From: Bacillus velezensis | GTDB taxonomy: Bacteria > Bacillota > Bacilli > Bacillales > Bacillaceae | Length of the DNA: 64,000 nt | Direction of reading: 5' to 3' | Assembly (NCBI RefSeq): GCF_001461825.1 | Contig: NZ_LLZC01000018.1 | Location: forward strand, 310,001 to 374,000 | Part shown: positions 16,941 through 26,015 of the stretch, one piece after another | Position numbering within the stretch: position 1 is the first letter of the stretch | Layout of the letters: every line of letters starts with the position of its first letter | Notes under the pieces: model-generated | What the model was told of the DNA's origin: nothing | The model's input: only the letters and a program-made list of their open reading frames with translations | The model's database searches: none | Program-made: the position numbers and the translations under genes

Positions 16941-17936
16941 TTATTTTTCAAACATGCTTGTAGAATGCAGAGGCTGGACGCGCGCTTTCGGGTCCATGTA
17001 AGCCTTCGCGTTGTTCACGGCTGTCGGAGCTTCGCCGAAACCGCTGGCGATCAGCTTGACCTTGCCTTCATATGTGCAGATATCTCCGGCGGCAAAGAAG
17101 CCTTCGATATTCGTTTCCATTGTGCTTTTGACGACGATGGAATTTTTCTCGATTTCAAGGCCCCAGTTTTTAATCGGGCCGAGAGAAGAAACAAAGCCGT
17201 AGTTTACGATCAGGTCATCAATTTCAATGATTTCTTTACGGTCGCCTTTCACTTCTTCGAGAACGAGCTGTTCGATCCGGTCTTCACCGACAAGTTCAGC
17301 GGGAACAAACGGTGTCAGCACGTTGACTTTAGAATTATGCAGGTTTTCGACACTGTGCTCATGCGCGCGGAATTTATCACGGCGGTGGATGATGCTGACT
17401 TCTTTGGCGATCGGCTCAAGCATGAGCGCCCAGTCAACCGCGGAATCGCCGCCGCCCAGAACGGCAACGCGTCTGCCTGCGAATTGATTGAGGTCGTCAA
17501 TGAAGTAGTGCAGGTTTTTGCCTTCATATTGTTCCGCTGATTCCAGCTCAAGCTTTCTCGGCTTAAATGCGCCGTTTCCCGCGGTGATAATAACCGTTTT
17601 TGAATAATGCGTTTCTGAATTCGTGACAAGCTTAAACACACCGTCCGCCTGTTTTTCAACAGATTCAACGGCCTGCTCTAAGCAGATGGTCTGATCGAAC
17701 TTTGCCATTTGCTCTTTTAAGTTGTTCACAAGTTCTTGGGCGCGGATTTTCGGGAATCCGGCTACATCATAAATATATTTTTCAGGGTACAGCGCGCTGA
17801 GCTGGCCGCCAAGCTGAGGCAGGCTCTCGATGATTTTGACGCTCGCCTGTCTCATTCCCCCGTAAAAAGCGGTAAACAGGCCGACCGGGCCGCCGCCGAT
17901 GACCGTAATATCATAAACCTTTGAATCCTCTTGCAT
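16941..17936 (-). CDS. yumC: ferredoxin/flavodoxin-NADP reductase YumC (thioredoxin reductase-like type)
   Basis: A 331-residue FAD enzyme. The FAD motif GGGPVGL is at residues 13-19, the NADPH motif [10 protein letters not shown] at about 161, and [11 protein letters not shown] at about 289 completes the FAD site. It has the thioredoxin reductase fold but lacks the CxxC pair, the mark of this ferredoxin-NADP reductase class. It supplies reduced ferredoxin or flavodoxin. CTTTGAATCC before the start and AGGAGGC upstream on the minus strand support the ATG at 17936. Confidence 0.94.
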   Translation of the reverse strand: MQEDSKVYDITVIGGGPVGLFTAFYGGMRQASVKIIESLPQLGGQLSALYPEKYIYDVAGFPKIRAQELVNNLKEQMAKFDQTICLEQAVESVEKQADGVFKLVTNSETHYSKTVIITAGNGAFKPRKLELESAEQYEGKNLHYFIDDLNQFAGRRVAVLGGGDSAVDWALMLEPIAKEVSIIHRRDKFRAHEHSVENLHNSKVNVLTPFVPAELVGEDRIEQLVLEEVKGDRKEIIEIDDLIVNYGFVSSLGPIKNWGLEIEKNSIVVKSTMETNIEGFFAAGDICTYEGKVKLIASGFGEAPTAVNNAKAYMDPKARVQPLHSTSMFEK

Positions 17937-18246
17937 ACCAAATTGCCTCCTAATTGAAAATTGTTATTAATTATAACATACAATTTAAAAGGATGACGAG
18001 TGCCGAAAACCGCCCGGCCGCTTCATTCTTGAAAAAAATTGCGGCCGCGCTAATATGGGGACAAATTCCAATCTGTTTTTTCCTGAATGTTTTCTGATTC
18101 TTCCGGATAGTATGGTGATATGCAGACATGTGCGGTTTTCTAAAAAATTTTATATTTCATTTCATAAAATCCCGCCAATAAGCTGAAGCTAATACAAATG
18201 TTGATTTGATTATGCGTCTAACAGCAAAAAAAAGAAGGTGGATGTG
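17937..18246. other. divergent intergenic region yumC-yumB
   Basis: A 310-base gap. Near yumC a TTATAAT-like -10 region is visible on the minus strand (around 17970-17980). The rest contains no credible gene or stable hairpin. The yumB promoter must lie in the last 150 bases, but I cannot place a consensus pair with confidence. Confidence 0.4.
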
Positions 18247-19467
18247 ATGGCATTGAATAAACCCAAAATCGTGGTTTTAGGTGCAGGTTATGGTGGATTA
18301 ATGACAGTAACAAGGCTTCCGAAGCATATCGGGGCAAATGACGCTGACATTACTTTGGTCAATAAACACAATTATCATTATGAAACGACATGGATGCATG
18401 AAGCGAGCGCAGGAACGCTGCATCATGACCGCTGCAGATATCAAATAAAAGATGTAATCAATGAATCACGGGTCAAATTTGTGCAGGATACCGTAAAAGC
18501 GATAGATGTGCAAAATAAAAAGGTGACGCTTTCACAAGGGGACATCCCTTATGATTATCTCGTCATCGGGCTTGGCGCCGTCCCTGAAACATTCGGGATT
18601 AAAGGCTTAAAAGAATTCGCTTTTCCGATCGCGAATATTAATACGTCGCGCCAGCTGAAAGACCATATTGAGCTCCAATTTGCGACATACAATACGGAGG
18701 CTGAAAAACGCCCTGACCGCTTAACCATCGTTGTCGGCGGAGCGGGCTTTACGGGAATTGAATTTCTCGGTGAACTTGCGAACCGCAAGCCGGAGTTATG
18801 CAGATATTATGATATAGATGAAAGTCTCGTCCGGATCGTCTGTGTCGAGGCCGCCCCGACGGTTTTGCCGGGATTTGATCCGGAGCTTGTCGATTACGCC
18901 GTTCAATACCTTGAGAGCAAAGGCGTTGAATTTAAAATCGGCACCGCGGTTCAAGAATGCCGCGCAGACGGTGTCACAGTCGGCAAGAAAGATGAAGAGC
19001 CGGAAGAAATCAAATCGCAGACTGTTGTCTGGGCCGCGGGCGTGCGCGGACATCCGATCGTGGAGGAAGCGGGTTTTGAAAATATGCGCGGCCGTGTCAA
19101 GGTCAACCCTGATCTTCGGGCGCCGGGACATGATGACGTTTTTATTCTCGGCGACAGCTCGCTCTTTATCAATGAAGAGACGGAACGGCCGTACCCGCCG
19201 ACTGCTCAGATCGCGATGCAGCAAGGAGAAACGGTCGCCAAAAATCTGGGCGGTTTGATTAAAGGAGGCCAGCTTGAAGAGTTCAAGCCTGACATTAAAG
19301 GAACCGTCGCCTCCCTCGGTGAGCATAACGCCGTCGGAGTCGTATACGGCAGGAAGCTCAAAGGCATGCCGGCGTCCTTTATGAAAAAGGTCATTGACAA
19401 CCGCTCGCTCTTTATGATCGGCGGTCTGGGCCTGACGCTGAAAAAAGGGAAGTTTAAATTCTTCTGA
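18247..19467 (+). CDS. yumB: type II NADH dehydrogenase-like protein YumB
   Basis: A 406-residue FAD/NAD oxidoreductase of the NDH-2 family. The first Rossmann motif [10 protein letters not shown] is at about residues 11-20, the second [16 protein letters not shown] at about 161 and the FAD loop ILGDSSLF at about 301. The length matches membrane-associated Ndh proteins that pass electrons from NADH to quinone. The C-terminal region ([19 protein letters not shown]) is amphipathic, as expected for membrane attachment. ATG 18247 lies five bases after GAAGGTGG. It is paralogous to yutJ in this window. Confidence 0.92.
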   Translation: MALNKPKIVVLGAGYGGLMTVTRLPKHIGANDADITLVNKHNYHYETTWMHEASAGTLHHDRCRYQIKDVINESRVKFVQDTVKAIDVQNKKVTLSQGDIPYDYLVIGLGAVPETFGIKGLKEFAFPIANINTSRQLKDHIELQFATYNTEAEKRPDRLTIVVGGAGFTGIEFLGELANRKPELCRYYDIDESLVRIVCVEAAPTVLPGFDPELVDYAVQYLESKGVEFKIGTAVQECRADGVTVGKKDEEPEEIKSQTVVWAAGVRGHPIVEEAGFENMRGRVKVNPDLRAPGHDDVFILGDSSLFINEETERPYPPTAQIAMQQGETVAKNLGGLIKGGQLEEFKPDIKGTVASLGEHNAVGVVYGRKLKGMPASFMKKVIDNRSLFMIGGLGLTLKKGKFKFF

Positions 19468-19498
19468 AAACCCGCGGCCGCGGGTTTTCTCTTTTTTT
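19467..19498 (+). terminator. terminator after yumB
   Basis: AAAACCCGCGG is immediately followed by CCGCGGGTTTT, then CTCTTTTTTT. Confidence 0.8.
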
Positions 19499-19581
19499 TA
19501 GAAAAGAGCGATATAAAAAGCATGTAAGAGAAAAAAATGAATGTTTCCGCTTACATGAGTTGATTTGTTACATATTCTGAC

Positions 19582-19610
19582 TTGGTGCTTGACAGTAAAT
19601 ATGGTATATT
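19582..19610 (+). promoter_or_regulatory. sigma-A promoter candidate for yuiA
   Basis: TTGGTG (19582) and TATATT (19605) are 17 bases apart, about 30 bases ahead of the yuiA start. Confidence 0.5.
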
Positions 19611-19641
19611 ATCAGAAAATTAAGAAAAAAGGGTGATCCGC

Positions 19642-19767
19642 ATGAAAACGACAGCAAAAAGCACGGCGGCGTGTCCGTTCTGCTCAGGTAAAGGGTATTT
19701 TCAATTGCTTCTTGGCGGCTCCGAAACATGTCCCTCCTGCCAGGGAAGCGGCAAAGAGAGACGCTGA
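19642..19767 (+). CDS. yuiA: small zinc-finger-like protein YuiA
   Basis: A 41-residue protein with two CxxCxGxG units, CPFCSGKG (residues 11-18) and CPSCQGSG (residues 30-37), separated by a loop containing LLLGGSETC. This is half of a DnaJ-type zinc-binding domain and should coordinate one zinc ion. It is recognised as YuiA; B. subtilis has it at the same position. AAAGGGTG precedes the ATG. Function unknown; possibly a small partner of a chaperone or a redox protein. Confidence 0.88.
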   Translation: MKTTAKSTAACPFCSGKGYFQLLLGGSETCPSCQGSGKERR

Positions 19768-19835
19768 TTTTTCCAGACGTTGACTTTTTTACCGTCCCCG
19801 AGGTACACTGAAAGTGCTGTAGGGGGTGGATGTTT

Positions 19836-20156
19836 GTGATTAGTTTGCCGGTTGTCCTGATCTCAATCGTACTATTTTTTGTACTGTTTTTCGGCATAGG
19901 CTTTCTGTTGAACATGCTGCTTAGAATGTCGTGGATTATGGCTGTTGTCTATCCGATTGTATGCCTTTTCATTATCAGCAATAAAAAGATGATCAGTTAC
20001 GTGCAGGCGCCGGGGGAATCCTTTCAAAGCCTGTTTCAGCGCATCATGTCATTAGCGGTTGCGGATGTTGTGATTTTGGCGGGCGGACTGGCGGGAGCCA
20101 TCATGTCAGGCATTGCCATAAAGGCGCTCAGAAAAAGAGGATATCAAATGTTTTAA
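19836..20156 (+). CDS. yuiB: membrane protein YuiB
   Basis: A protein of about 106 residues with three hydrophobic helices (about residues 3-28, 30-47 and 71-96) and a basic tail KALRKRG. It is recognised as YuiB. The GTG at 19836 is preferred because GGGGGTGG is at proper distance; the ATG at 19830 lies almost on top of that site. Function unknown. A short hairpin terminator follows. Confidence 0.85.
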   Translation: MISLPVVLISIVLFFVLFFGIGFLLNMLLRMSWIMAVVYPIVCLFIISNKKMISYVQAPGESFQSLFQRIMSLAVADVVILAGGLAGAIMSGIAIKALRKRGYQMF

Positions 20157-20159
20157 GCC

Positions 20160-20186
20160 GCTTTCTTATTCGAGAAAGCTTTTTTT
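20160..20186 (+). terminator. terminator after yuiB
   Basis: GCTTTCT and AGAAAGC pair around TATTCG, followed by seven T. Confidence 0.8.
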
Positions 20187-20256
20187 GTGTCGCGGCGCTT
20201 TTTGTATAGCACCTCACCGAGTTGGGAACAATGACTCGGAGGAGAGTGATTTCAGA

Positions 20257-20898
20257 TTGACGATAATCAGACGCGTATTCATGATCGTGCTCTTTTTGGG
20301 CGCATGCCATGCGACATACTTTTCCATAACCGGTGTTGAAGCAAAGGATCTGACAAATTGGATGACGGAACATCGCGGCGCCGTTTTGAAAAACATCGCA
20401 ACTCCGTTTCAATCCTTACAGAATCAGCCGGAAAAGAAGGCATCAGGCAGGATAAAACCGCTGGAAGAAGCTTTTGACTGGGAACGCTATCCGTCACAAA
20501 AGGTGACGGCCACCGGTTATACCGCCGGAGCGGAATCTACCGGAAAATCTCCGGGGCATCCGCAGTACGGAATTACATATTCAGGCGTGAAGGTCAAACG
20601 AGATTTATATTCAACTGTTGCGGCCGATCCGTCTGTTTTCCCGATCGGGACGATTCTGTTTATACCGAATTACGGTTACGGGGTTGTCGCCGATACCGGC
20701 TCAAAAATTAAAGGCAGCCGCCTTGACCTCTACTTTGACACCGTCAAGGACGTCTATAACAATTGGGGCAAAAAAACACTTGAGGTCTACATTATTAAAA
20801 AAGGGAACGGCACAGTGACCGAGGACGAACTTGTAAAGCTGAACGAAACCAAGTCGCTGCAAGTGTTCAGAAATCAATACAAAACGGTAAAAGAATAA
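20257..20898 (+). CDS. yuiC: 3D-domain secreted cell-wall protein YuiC
   Basis: A 213-residue exported protein. A basic start and hydrophobic stretch ([16 protein letters not shown]) form a signal peptide or anchor. The C-terminal half is a 3D domain, with three aspartates in [19 protein letters not shown] (about residues 148-166), preceded by [15 protein letters not shown]. This double-psi barrel occurs in lytic transglycosylases such as YocH, so it probably cuts peptidoglycan. The start is TTG 20257 with GGAGGAG upstream; frames starting earlier lack such a site. Confidence 0.88.
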   Translation: MTIIRRVFMIVLFLGACHATYFSITGVEAKDLTNWMTEHRGAVLKNIATPFQSLQNQPEKKASGRIKPLEEAFDWERYPSQKVTATGYTAGAESTGKSPGHPQYGITYSGVKVKRDLYSTVAADPSVFPIGTILFIPNYGYGVVADTGSKIKGSRLDLYFDTVKDVYNNWGKKTLEVYIIKKGNGTVTEDELVKLNETKSLQVFRNQYKTVKE

Positions 20899-20930
20899 AA
20901 ACGCTTCAGCATCCGCTGAAGCGTTTTTTA
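20897..20930. terminator. bidirectional terminator between yuiC and yuiD
   Basis: AAAACGCTTCAGC and GCTGAAGCGTTTTTT form an 11- to 13-pair stem with a four-base loop. Confidence 0.88.
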
Positions 20931-21404
20931 CATAAAGAGATAATCTAAAATCAATGTCAGCACAATACCGGTGACGCCGCCGAAGAATACTTCAATCGGC
21001 TGATGGCCGAGCAGTTCTTTCAGTTTCTTCTGTTTTTCCTTCTCTTCCGCTTTCTGAAAGTCCTTCGCTTCGCTGACAAACCGATTAAAGTCGATGACAA
21101 GTTTATTAATGACCGTCGCCTGTTCACCCGCATGCCGCCTGACACCTGTAGCGTCGAACATCGTAATGACGGCGAAAATCGCGGCGACTGCAAACAGGGG
21201 CGAGTCCAGCCCCTGTTGCAAAGCGACTCCGGTTGACAGCGCAGTGACGGCGGCGGAATGGGAGCTCGGCATGCCGCCTGTGCTCGTCACAAGAGACCAG
21301 TCAAGTTTTTTGGATACGATAAATTGAATAGGCACTTTTACAACTTGGGCAAAAATAATGGCGGCAAAACTCGCCAGTAAAGGAAAATTCATAAGTACAT
21401 CCAT
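20928..21404 (-). CDS. yuiD: divergent PAP2-like membrane protein YuiD (DUF212)
   Basis: A 158-residue membrane protein with hydrophobic segments at about residues 6-25, 65-90 and 137-158. The signature block SLVTSTGGMPSSHSAAV (about 40-56) and DATGVRRHAGEQA (about 91-103) are the divergent PAP2 motifs conserved in DUF212. This suggests phosphatase-like chemistry on a lipid phosphate, not proven. The ATG at 21404 with AAAGGATG upstream gives the family length; a longer reading frame upstream is not supported. Confidence 0.9.
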   Translation of the reverse strand: MDVLMNFPLLASFAAIIFAQVVKVPIQFIVSKKLDWSLVTSTGGMPSSHSAAVTALSTGVALQQGLDSPLFAVAAIFAVITMFDATGVRRHAGEQATVINKLVIDFNRFVSEAKDFQKAEEKEKQKKLKELLGHQPIEVFFGGVTGIVLTLILDYLFM

Positions 21405-21551
21405 ATGCGACATCCTTTCTGTATCTGCTGATTCCGATCGCATCGAAAAACTGCAGAAAACGCCCTTAGTTTGGTAAAATAAAATCAATGAAAAATGTTT
21501 TTTCATTATACCACTTTACATAACAAATACCCACATAAGGAGTGTGTACTC

Positions 21552-23042
21552 ATGTTTTATGCATCTGATCAACTGCGGCATCCCGAAACACTGGTCATCG
21601 GTCTTTTTCAAAAAAGCACGCTGAACGGATTTACGAAGGAATTGGATGATAAATTGGACGGTCATCTGACCCAGCTGTTAAAGGATGGTGATGTGTCCGC
21701 CAAACGCAATCGTGTATCAAAAGTATACCCTCCGGCTGCGACCGGTATGAAACGTATTTATTTTATCGGCCTGGGAAGAGAAGCGGATTATTCGTTTGAA
21801 GATACGAAAGAATGCTTTGCACGAGTATTTCAGCAGGTTCATCAAGATAAAAAACAGGAAGTATCCGTGTTGCTCGATACATTCGTCTCCGGTGAAGTGC
21901 CTGCCGCCGATGCCGCTCATGCGCTTTCAGAAAGCTGTCTGCTTGCGGTTTACGAAGTGCAGGATTATAAACATAAATCGAATGAGCCGGATCAGGAACT
22001 GAAATCAGTCTGCGCCGTGACCGAAGAAGACCTGAGGGAAGTGCAGGCCGGCCTGAACGTCGGAGCGGCATACGGCCAAGGGACGAATTCAGCCCGCACG
22101 CTTGTGAATATGCCGGGTAATATGCTGACGGCCACTGATTTGGCGTCATATGCCGCTGAGCTTGCGGCGAAATACGATTTCGAGTGTGAAATTTTAGAAA
22201 AAGATGAAATGGAAGAGCTCGGCATGGGAGGGCTGCTTGCTGTTAACAAGGGCTCATCCGAACCGCCGAAAATGATCGTTCTGAAGTATCAGGGCAAAGA
22301 TCAGTGGGAAGACGTCATCGGCCTGGTCGGTAAAGGAATTACCTTTGATACGGGCGGATATTCAATTAAGCCGAAAACCGGCATTGTCGGCATGAAAAGC
22401 GATATGGGAGGGGCCGCCTCGGTATTAGGGGCAATGGAGATTATCGGCGAACTGCGGCCTGAACAAAACGTGCTCGCTGTCATACCGTCTACGGACAACA
22501 TGATTTCGTCCGATGCGATGAAGCCGGATGATGTCATCGTTTCGCTCAGCGGAAAAACCATTGAGATCCTGAACACCGATGCGGAAGGGCGTCTCGTGCT
22601 TGCCGACGGCATCACATACGCCAAGCAGCACGGAGCCTCTGTCCTCGTAGACGTCGCAACGTTAACGGGCGGTGTCATTGTCGCCTTAGGGAACGAAATG
22701 ACGGGCGCTATGACTAATCACGCCGCGTTTTATGAACAGGTGGCGGAATCGGCGAAAGAATCCGGCGAGCCGATCTGGCAGCTTCCGATTACAGAAAAGG
22801 ATAAAAAACGGGTGAGAAACAGTCAGATGGCTGATTTGAACAATTCTCCGGGAAGAGAAGGCCACGCGATTATGGCGGGGGCATTCATTGGTGAATTCGC
22901 GGAAAACACGCCGTGGGTTCATCTCGATATTGCGGGAACCGCAACGGCGAATAAAGCGACATGCTTCGGCCCTGCCGGCGCAACAGGCGTCATGGCAAGG
23001 ACGTTGGCTGTTTTGACTGAGCGGTTTACGCCCGAAAGATAA
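21552..23042 (+). CDS. pepA: leucyl aminopeptidase (M17 family, YuiE)
   Basis: A 496-residue cytosolic metallo-aminopeptidase that removes N-terminal residues from peptides. The M17 signature NTDAEGRL is at about residues 341-348. The metal ligands include Lys and Asp in [15 protein letters not shown] (about 260-274) and the Asp/Glu of the signature. The N-terminal macro-like domain precedes the catalytic half. AAGGAG ten bases before the ATG at 21552 sets the start. B. subtilis calls this yuiE. Confidence 0.95.
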
Positions 23043-23046
23043 CAGC

Positions 23047-23076
23047 AACCCGCTGCCTTGATGCAGCGGGTTTTTT
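23047..23076 (+). terminator. terminator after pepA
   Basis: AACCCGCTGC and GCAGCGGGTT flank CTTGAT and are followed by TTTT. Confidence 0.88.
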
Positions 23077-23089
23077 GATTTCCAAAATC

Positions 23090-23103
23090 TTTAGTTGACT
23101 AAA
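23090..23103. promoter_or_regulatory. palindrome over a possible -35 box upstream of yuiF
   Basis: TTTAGT and ACTAAA are inverted around TG, and TTGACT lies inside the palindrome. A further ACTAAA occurs at about 23148. Possible operator for yuiF. Confidence 0.35.
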
Positions 23104-23174
23104 GCGCAGAATCTATGGTAACTTTAATTATCTACTACATTAGCAAACTAAAGGATTTTTGGAGGGACTCATCA

Positions 23175-24503
23175 ATGAATGCTGTTGTTGTCGCAGTATT
23201 GCTTATGCTCGTCTTAAGCCTGCTGCGTGTCAATATTATTATAGCTTTAATGATCGGCGCGCTTGCCGGCGGGCTGACCGGCGGCTTAGGCCTCGGAGAG
23301 ACGGTGAAGGCTTTTACGGACGGTCTCGGCGGAAATGCCACCGTCGCGGTCAGCTACGCGCTGCTCGGAGCATTTGCCGCGGCGCTGACAAAGACGGGGC
23401 TTCCCGATGCAATGGTGGAAGCGTCTGTCAAACTAATCGGAAAAAAGGAAGATTCGCGGAAAAAAGCACTGTCAAAAGTGTTAATCGTACTGATTATTTT
23501 AATCATATCCTGTTTCTCGCAAAACGTGGTGCCCGTTCACATTGCGTTTATTCCTGTATTGATTCCGCCGCTTTTAAAAATATTTAACGAACTTGAAATA
23601 GACCGCAGGCTGATCGCGTGTGTGATGACATTCGGACTGACTGCGCCGTATATCGTTCTGCCTGTCGGATTCGGACAGATTTTCCAGGGGATGCTGAGAG
23701 ATAATATGGCGTCAGCCGGTTTAAAGGTGCCGCTCAGTGATATCCCGTATGCTTTAATCATCCCGACGGCCGGGATGGCGGTCGGTTTAATTTTAGCCGT
23801 CATCGTCTTCCGGAAACCGAAGAAATATGAGACGAAGGAGATTGCCGGACTATCGTCTTCTCCTTATACGAAAAAAAGCATTGCCATCGCCCTGATCTCC
23901 ATTGCCGTGTCGCTTGCCGTTCAGCTCTATCTGTCACAGGTGCTCGGAGTGGAAGGTATGATCATGGGCGCGCTTGCCGGCTTGTTTACGCTGTTTATCA
24001 GCGGAGTCATGAAGCGCAATGAAGCGGATAAGCTGATCACGGACGGCATGATTCTGATGGCTTTTATCGGGTTTGTCATGCTTGTTGCAGCCGGTTTTTC
24101 AAATGTATTGAATAAAACGGGCGATGTGGCTTCCTTGGTCAAAGCATCAACAGGCTTTATCGGCCACAGCCAATCATTAGGCGCGCTCCTGATGCTGGTG
24201 GTCGGTTTATTAATCACGATGGGAATCGGATCATCATTTGCAACCGTACCCGTCATTACGACCATATTTGTCCCGCTGTGCGCTCAGCTCGGATTCAGCC
24301 CGATGGCGACGATCGCCGTAATCGGAGCGGCCGCCGCGGTCGGTGATGCGGGTTCTCCTGCAAGTGACAGTACGCTCGGGCCGACGTCAGGCCTCAGCGC
24401 CGACGGACAGCACCACCACATTTGGGATACGTGCGTACCGACATTTATTTTCTATAACATTCCGCTTGTGATATTCGGCTGGATTGCCGCGCTTGTCCTG
24501 TAA
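23175..24503 (+). CDS. yuiF: Na+/H+ antiporter family permease YuiF
   Basis: A 442-residue membrane protein with about 11 hydrophobic segments. The repeated sequences MIGALAGGLTGGLGLG (about 27-42) and MGALAGLFTLFISG suggest an inverted-repeat transporter fold. DAGSPASDSTLGPTSGLS (about 390-407) is typical of this NhaC/IT-superfamily group. Substrate is unproven; amino acid transport has been suggested for relatives. GGAGGG precedes the ATG at 23175. It is monocistronic between two terminators. Confidence 0.88.
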   Translation: MNAVVVAVLLMLVLSLLRVNIIIALMIGALAGGLTGGLGLGETVKAFTDGLGGNATVAVSYALLGAFAAALTKTGLPDAMVEASVKLIGKKEDSRKKALSKVLIVLIILIISCFSQNVVPVHIAFIPVLIPPLLKIFNELEIDRRLIACVMTFGLTAPYIVLPVGFGQIFQGMLRDNMASAGLKVPLSDIPYALIIPTAGMAVGLILAVIVFRKPKKYETKEIAGLSSSPYTKKSIAIALISIAVSLAVQLYLSQVLGVEGMIMGALAGLFTLFISGVMKRNEADKLITDGMILMAFIGFVMLVAAGFSNVLNKTGDVASLVKASTGFIGHSQSLGALLMLVVGLLITMGIGSSFATVPVITTIFVPLCAQLGFSPMATIAVIGAAAAVGDAGSPASDSTLGPTSGLSADGQHHHIWDTCVPTFIFYNIPLVIFGWIAALVL

Positions 24504-24533
24504 AAAAAGGCTCCCGGAAAGGGGAGCCTTTTT
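24504..24533. terminator. bidirectional terminator between yuiF and bioYB
   Basis: GGCTCCC and GGGAGCC pair around GGAAAG, with A-runs before and T-runs after. Confidence 0.85.
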
Positions 24534-24549
24534 GTATGCTGAGAACATC

Positions 24550-25143
24550 TTACGCCGGATTTCTGCTGAACCCCGTCGCTTTATGAATAGACCTGTATAC
24601 GGCAGGCGCGATTGATGCCAATAACAGTGCTAAAACGATATCTTTTATGAAAAACCATATCATGTAAAACCAGGCCATTCCGTAGCTGATCGGAGCATGA
24701 AGCCATAATTTCAGCGCAATATACGTATAGGTCGTGCCAATGATATAAATGACGGCGGTACCGATCAAAGAGGCCCATGCATAATGCAGGCGGCCGGGTT
24801 TTTTTGTTTTTTCCAGCAGCCATCCGGCTGCAAATGCCGCCGGGATGTAAGCGAGAATAAATCCGCCGCTCTTTCCGATAAACGGCGCAAAGCCTGCTGA
24901 GAATTGGGCGAAAACAGGCGCCCCCGCGAGTCCGGCCAATGCGTATACCGTCATTGCAATGGCTGCCCGTCTGGCGCCGAGAAGCATCGCGGCTAACAGA
25001 CAAAAGAAAGGCTGCAGCGATAACGGAATTCCCGCAACTTGCAAAAAAGGAGCCATTGATGTAATGTTGGCGCCGACGGCCATCAGTGCGGCAAACATGC
25101 CGATAAGCGCCATATCGCCCGCACGAAGGTTGCGTTGTTTCAT
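24550..25143 (-). CDS. bioYB: biotin ECF transporter S component BioY (YuiG)
   Basis: A 197-residue membrane protein of the BioY family with six hydrophobic segments. GNA-type family blocks are visible as PLSLQPFFCLLAAMLLGARRAA (here shown in part: QPFFCLLAAM, about residue 46) and GKSGGFILAYIPAA. It is the substrate-binding unit that imports biotin, working with shared EcfA/EcfT modules encoded elsewhere. Start at 25143 with AAGGGGG upstream on the minus strand. A BirA-like operator lies in the promoter region, as for yuiG in B. subtilis. Confidence 0.93.
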   Translation of the reverse strand: MKQRNLRAGDMALIGMFAALMAVGANITSMAPFLQVAGIPLSLQPFFCLLAAMLLGARRAAIAMTVYALAGLAGAPVFAQFSAGFAPFIGKSGGFILAYIPAAFAAGWLLEKTKKPGRLHYAWASLIGTAVIYIIGTTYTYIALKLWLHAPISYGMAWFYMIWFFIKDIVLALLLASIAPAVYRSIHKATGFSRNPA

Positions 25144-25196
25144 TTGTTTTTCCCCCTTACACTTGTACCAGATTAGCGTAATCGAAGGGTGATTGA

Positions 25197-25227
25197 TTGT
25201 CAACAAAGATTTAATGCAGGTTTACTA
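25197..25227. promoter_or_regulatory. BirA (biotin repressor) operator candidate
   Basis: TTGTCAAC and GTTTACTA are separated by 15 bases, fitting the BirA pattern WTGTTAAC-N15-GTTAACAW with three mismatches. It lies 54 bases upstream of bioYB and 16 bases upstream of yuiH, so it could control both. On the minus strand TTGACA within it can serve as a -35 box for bioYB. Confidence 0.7.
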
Positions 25228-25242
25228 AATGGAGGGAGCCAT

Positions 25243-25839
25243 ATGTTTTTCGGGAAAACGAAACAAACAAAACAGTCGGAACGGATTCCGCCAAACCAAA
25301 ATGTCACAACGAAGTTTCCCGTGCTTCACGCCGGAAATGTTCCTTATTATGAAGATATGTCAAAATGGAATCTGCAAGTGTACGGGCTTGTTGACCGTCC
25401 TATGCTGTTAAGCTTTGAAGATATCAAAGCCTTTCCTGAAGCCGAAGTGAAAAATGATATTCATTGCGTCACGGGCTGGTCCCGTCTTGATAATATCTGG
25501 CAGGGAATACGCGCCAAAGACATCGCTGAGAAAGCGGGCGTGCACAAAGAAGCGGGATTCGTCATTCTGCACGCTGAAGAGGGCTGGACGGCCAACCTGC
25601 CGCTTTCTGATTTTACGCGGGAAACATCCCTGCTGGCATATGCGCATAACGGCGAGCCGTTAACGCCAGAGCACGGCTATCCGCTAAGAGGCGTTTTCCC
25701 CCATCTTTATTTTTGGAAAAGCGCAAAATGGCTGCGCGGCATTCAGTTTACAAAGGAAAACCACCCCGGCTTTTGGGAGAAAAACGGCTACCATATGAGG
25801 GGAGATCCATGGAAGAATGAGCGCTTTACATGGGATTAA
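25243..25839 (+). CDS. yuiH: molybdopterin-dependent oxidoreductase family protein YuiH
   Basis: A 198-residue single-domain protein of the sulfite oxidase molybdopterin-binding family. DIHCVTGWSR (about residues 82-91) contains the conserved Cys that ligates molybdenum, and GYPLRGVFPHLYFWKSAKW (about 145-163) is a cofactor-contact block. It lacks the heme and dimerisation domains of full sulfite oxidase, which is usual for the YuiH group. No Tat signal is visible, so it is likely cytosolic. GGAGGG eight bases before ATG 25243 sets the start. Its natural substrate is unknown. Confidence 0.9.
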   Translation: MFFGKTKQTKQSERIPPNQNVTTKFPVLHAGNVPYYEDMSKWNLQVYGLVDRPMLLSFEDIKAFPEAEVKNDIHCVTGWSRLDNIWQGIRAKDIAEKAGVHKEAGFVILHAEEGWTANLPLSDFTRETSLLAYAHNGEPLTPEHGYPLRGVFPHLYFWKSAKWLRGIQFTKENHPGFWEKNGYHMRGDPWKNERFTWD

Positions 25840-25863
25840 GCCTCCTATCACTATATAGTTCTT

Positions 25864-25895
25864 AGGTACCTTATTGAAATAAGGTGCTTTTTTTA
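25864..25895 (+). terminator. terminator after yuiH
   Basis: GTACCTTATT and AATAAGGTGC pair (one mismatch) around GAA, followed by seven T. Confidence 0.75.
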
Positions 25896-25908
25896 TATCA
25901 AAAATCCA

Positions 25909-25971
25909 TTGACTTTGTTTGGCAAAAAACCTATTATTTGAGGTGTCTTTTGATATTGAAAATCATTATCA
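25909..25971 (+). promoter_or_regulatory. besA promoter with Fur box
   Basis: TTGACT (25909) and TATTAT (25932) are exactly 17 bases apart. A Fur box TGAAAATCATTATCA at 25957-25971 matches the 7-1-7 consensus at 14 of 15 positions and covers the expected start of transcription, so iron repletion should silence besA. Confidence 0.88.
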
Positions 25972-26015
25972 ATAAGCATAGATAAAGCAATTGCCGCAAA
26001 GGGGATGAACACATA

